Shown: positions 6,074 to 7,236 of the stretch, one piece after another
How positions within the stretch are numbered: the first letter of the stretch is position 1
How the letters are laid out: every line of letters starts with the position of its first letter
Source: an uncultured Alphaproteobacteria bacterium
GTDB taxonomy: Bacteria; Pseudomonadota; Alphaproteobacteria; Rickettsiales; Midichloriaceae
Direction: 5' to 3'
DNA: 7,236 nt
Assembly (NCBI GenBank): GCA_903860855.1
Contig: CAIOSF010000034.1
Coordinates: forward strand, 1 to 7,236
Translations under genes and position numbers: made by a program
Notes under the pieces: generated by a model
The model's input: the letters and a program-made list of their open reading frames with translations, nothing else
Database searches by the model: none
Told to the model about the DNA's origin: nothing

Positions 6074-6169
6074 GAGGCACGGTAAGTTAAAAGATGAAAC
6101 CGGGGCAACATATGGTGACACTGTTAACTTGTCCTCATTTGTGTATAATGGTGAGCTATTCACTATAAA
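6074..6169 (-). other. dnaN-like sequence patchwork upstream of mtaB
   Basis: Two nucleotide blocks match dnaN in order and orientation: 6074-6091 against 4303-4320 (17 of 18 bases) and 6124-6139 against 4344-4359 (14 of 16). Read on the minus strand, the translation holds F-I-V-N-S, P-L-Y, N-E-D-K-L and F-N-L-P-C-L in the same order as DnaN residues 57-61, 73-75, 93-97 and 106-111. The pieces between them are shortened, or lengthened by three codons. The frame is closed by TAA at 6170-6172, so it cannot be a gene. It overlaps the tail of relic B on the other strand. Confidence 0.4.
6144..6149 (+). promoter_or_regulatory. Candidate -10 box for mtaB
   Basis: A perfect TATAAT lies 39 bases upstream of the mtaB ATG, in the context GTGTATAATG, the same ten bases found at the PanE-like promoter. 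No good -35 hexamer sits 16-18 bases upstream (CTGTTA at best), so the promoter call is tentative. Confidence 0.35.
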
Positions 6170-6188
6170 TTAAGGCGCGATCTTAGAT

Positions 6189-7236
6189 ATGTCTATTGAA
6201 GTTATAAGTTTTGGTTGCCGCCTAAACAGCTATGAAGGAGAAGTGATCAAAAAACACGCTGCTTCAGCTTGCTTAGAGAATACAATAATTCTCAATAGTT
6301 GCTCAGTTACAAGCGAAGCAGAAAGACAGCTCCGCCAAACAATTCGAAAAATACGCAAACAAAACCCTGACGCAAAAATAGTTATAACGGGCTGTGCTGC
6401 TCAAATTAATCCAGAGAAATACGCCACAATGCCGGAAGTTGACGCGGTTATAGGTAATCTAGAAAAAGTTGAATTATCAGCCTACCAACAAATAGCTGCC
6501 AGAAGTAATATGCATGCTAATGTGGACAATACGTCATTGAGCATTGATGACGAGGTGCAAGATCCGAAGTTCACCGACACTATAGGCTTGAATCCACATA
6601 TAATGGACAAGCCTAAGGCGAGGTTACAAGCATATAAAAACGAATCAGTAATAGTCAGCGACATTCAAGAAGCTAAAGAACTTGCTCAACATCTCATATC
6701 GGGATTCGAAAATCGTGCCAGAGCCTTCATGCAAGTACAAAACGGTTGCAATCACAGATGCACATTCTGCATAATACCATATGGAAGAGGAAATAGCAGA
6801 AGCATACCAGTAGGAGAAATCACAAAGCAGGCAATGATATTAGTCGATAATGGCTATAAAGAGATCGTGATAACTGGAGTTGATATCACCGACTACGGCC
6901 TTGATCTCCCTGGCAAGCCAAGATTAGGGCAAATGCTCAAAAGACTCCTCCAAATTGTACCACAAATCGAGCGCATCAGGCTTTCATCTCTAGATGTTGC
7001 TGAAATTGACGAGGATCTCCTTGATTTAATAGCATACGAACCTCGCTTGATGCCACACCTGCATCTAAGTTTACAATCTGGCGATAATATGATCCTGAAA
7101 AGAATGAAAAGACGACACTCAGCCGAACAAGTGGTGGAATTCTGTAAAAAAATTGAAAAACTGCGGCCTAATATCGCCTTAGGCGCAGATGTTATAGTGG
7201 GATTCCCAACAGAAACAGATGAAATGTATGAAAATA
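6189..7236 (+). CDS. mtaB: tRNA t6A37 methylthiotransferase MtaB, 3' end off the window
   Basis: 349 residues are visible. MtaB is a radical-SAM enzyme that adds a methylthio group to N6-threonylcarbamoyladenosine 37 of tRNAs reading ANN codons. The UPF0004 domain has three cluster cysteines, F-G-C10-R-L-N, N-S-C38-S-V-T and T-G-C69-A-A-Q. The radical-SAM motif is C187-N-H-R-C191-T-F-C194 in Q-V-Q-N-G-C...I-I-P-Y-G-R-G-N-S-R-S. Further blocks are I-V-I-T-G-V-D-I-T, L-M-P-H-L-H-L-S-L-Q-S-G, I-L-K-R-M-K-R-R-H and V-G-F-P-T-E-T, all typical of alphaproteobacterial MtaB; the TRAM domain would lie beyond the edge. The ATG at 6189 fits the family's start, but the ribosome site is poor. Oddity: between G-N (89-90) and V-S-D-I (156-159) it has some 30-45 residues more than usual (about 105-150), coding for a strong hairpin. 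The frame is intact, so the enzyme is probably functional. Confidence 0.95.
   Translation, partial: MSIEVISFGCRLNSYEGEVIKKHAASACLENTIILNSCSVTSEAERQLRQTIRKIRKQNPDAKIVITGCAAQINPEKYATMPEVDAVIGNLEKVELSAYQQIAARSNMHANVDNTSLSIDDEVQDPKFTDTIGLNPHIMDKPKARLQAYKNESVIVSDIQEAKELAQHLISGFENRARAFMQVQNGCNHRCTFCIIPYGRGNSRSIPVGEITKQAMILVDNGYKEIVITGVDITDYGLDLPGKPRLGQMLKRLLQIVPQIERIRLSSLDVAEIDEDLLDLIAYEPRLMPHLHLSLQSGDNMILKRMKRRHSAEQVVEFCKKIEKLRPNIALGADVIVGFPTETDEMYEN
6583..6615 (+). repeat. 12-bp-stem hairpin in the extra segment of mtaB
   Basis: TAGGCTTG (6583-6590), an AA bulge, TCCA (6593-6596), a 7-base loop CATATAA, TGGA (6604-6607), CAAGCCTA (6608-6615). Both stem segments are perfect complements. It codes for I-G-L-N-P-H-I-M-D-K-P within the family-atypical insert at residues ~105-150. 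It resembles the in-frame palindromic elements known in Rickettsia, though no match to a named class is claimed. Confidence 0.6.

Larger units (their letters stand above)
5548..6173 (+). pseudogene. Relic B: second broken member of the relic A family
   Basis: Frame 1 is open from 5548 to TAG 5881-5883 and includes a 105-codon GTG-started ORF at 5566. The homologous sequence then continues in frame 3 from 5871, so a frameshift lies at about 5865-5880 (...T-N-E-L-L-V / R-D-G-L-A-R-V-A-Y-G-L-N-L-V). Frame 3 meets TGA at 6027-6029, then stays open through a short M-I-F-L-V-R-H-G-K-L-K segment to TAA 6171-6173, 15 bases before mtaB. The N-terminal part is helical (S-S-F-D-G-L-I-D-T-K-I-N-S-L-S-T-L-L); no family is recognised. 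The two disruptions plus the lack of a good start make a working gene unlikely. Confidence 0.5.

Noticed and set aside
1..7236. CRISPR arrays, insertion sequences, integrases, rRNA or tRNA genes.
   Set aside because: No regularly spaced repeats, transposase motifs or RNA-gene signatures were seen on either strand.

Overview
The window comes from an AT-rich alphaproteobacterium, most likely a host-associated Rickettsiales- or Holosporales-type lineage. The evidence is the alphaproteobacterial form of MtaB, a dnaN-recF pair with neither dnaA nor gyrB beside it in the window, long non-coding stretches that hold gene relics, and a structural gene (mtaB) carrying a palindrome-bearing in-frame insert. 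The last trait recalls the palindromic elements of Rickettsia. The exact genus cannot be fixed from the sequence.

Layout. On the minus strand, positions 1-1041 hold the start and most of a divergent ketopantoate-reductase-family (PanE/ApbA) gene that runs off the left edge. It has a convincing sigma70-type promoter at 1074-1102. Positions 1042-1561 contain no intact gene but do hold two short stretches that look like decayed remains of rplU (L21) and rpmA (L27), in operon order. Next come a small phasin-like helical protein (1562-2044), recF (2172-3467) and dnaN (3439-4635). All are on the minus strand, and dnaN and recF overlap by 29 bp, so they are almost certainly co-transcribed. No dnaA boxes or other origin signals were seen near dnaN.

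Positions 4649-6173, on the plus strand, are a gene graveyard. Two broken reading frames (A: 4649-5507, B: 5548-6173) share a peptide block (D-x-L-A-x-x-A-x-G-L-N-L-V) and so look like degraded paralogues of an unrecognised, mostly helical protein family. The end of relic B also carries, on the opposite strand, a patchwork of sequence blocks matching dnaN. The plus-strand gene mtaB (6189 to the right edge) follows at once. It encodes the radical-SAM tRNA methylthiotransferase for t6A37.

Function. DnaN (sliding clamp) and RecF (recombination mediator) serve replication and gap repair. MtaB modifies tRNA position 37. The PanE-like protein is a probable NADPH-dependent reductase of uncertain substrate. 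The most unusual features are the insert with a 12-bp-stem hairpin inside mtaB, the relic families, and the short copies of coding sequence (dnaN and PanE-like) that reappear in the spacers.
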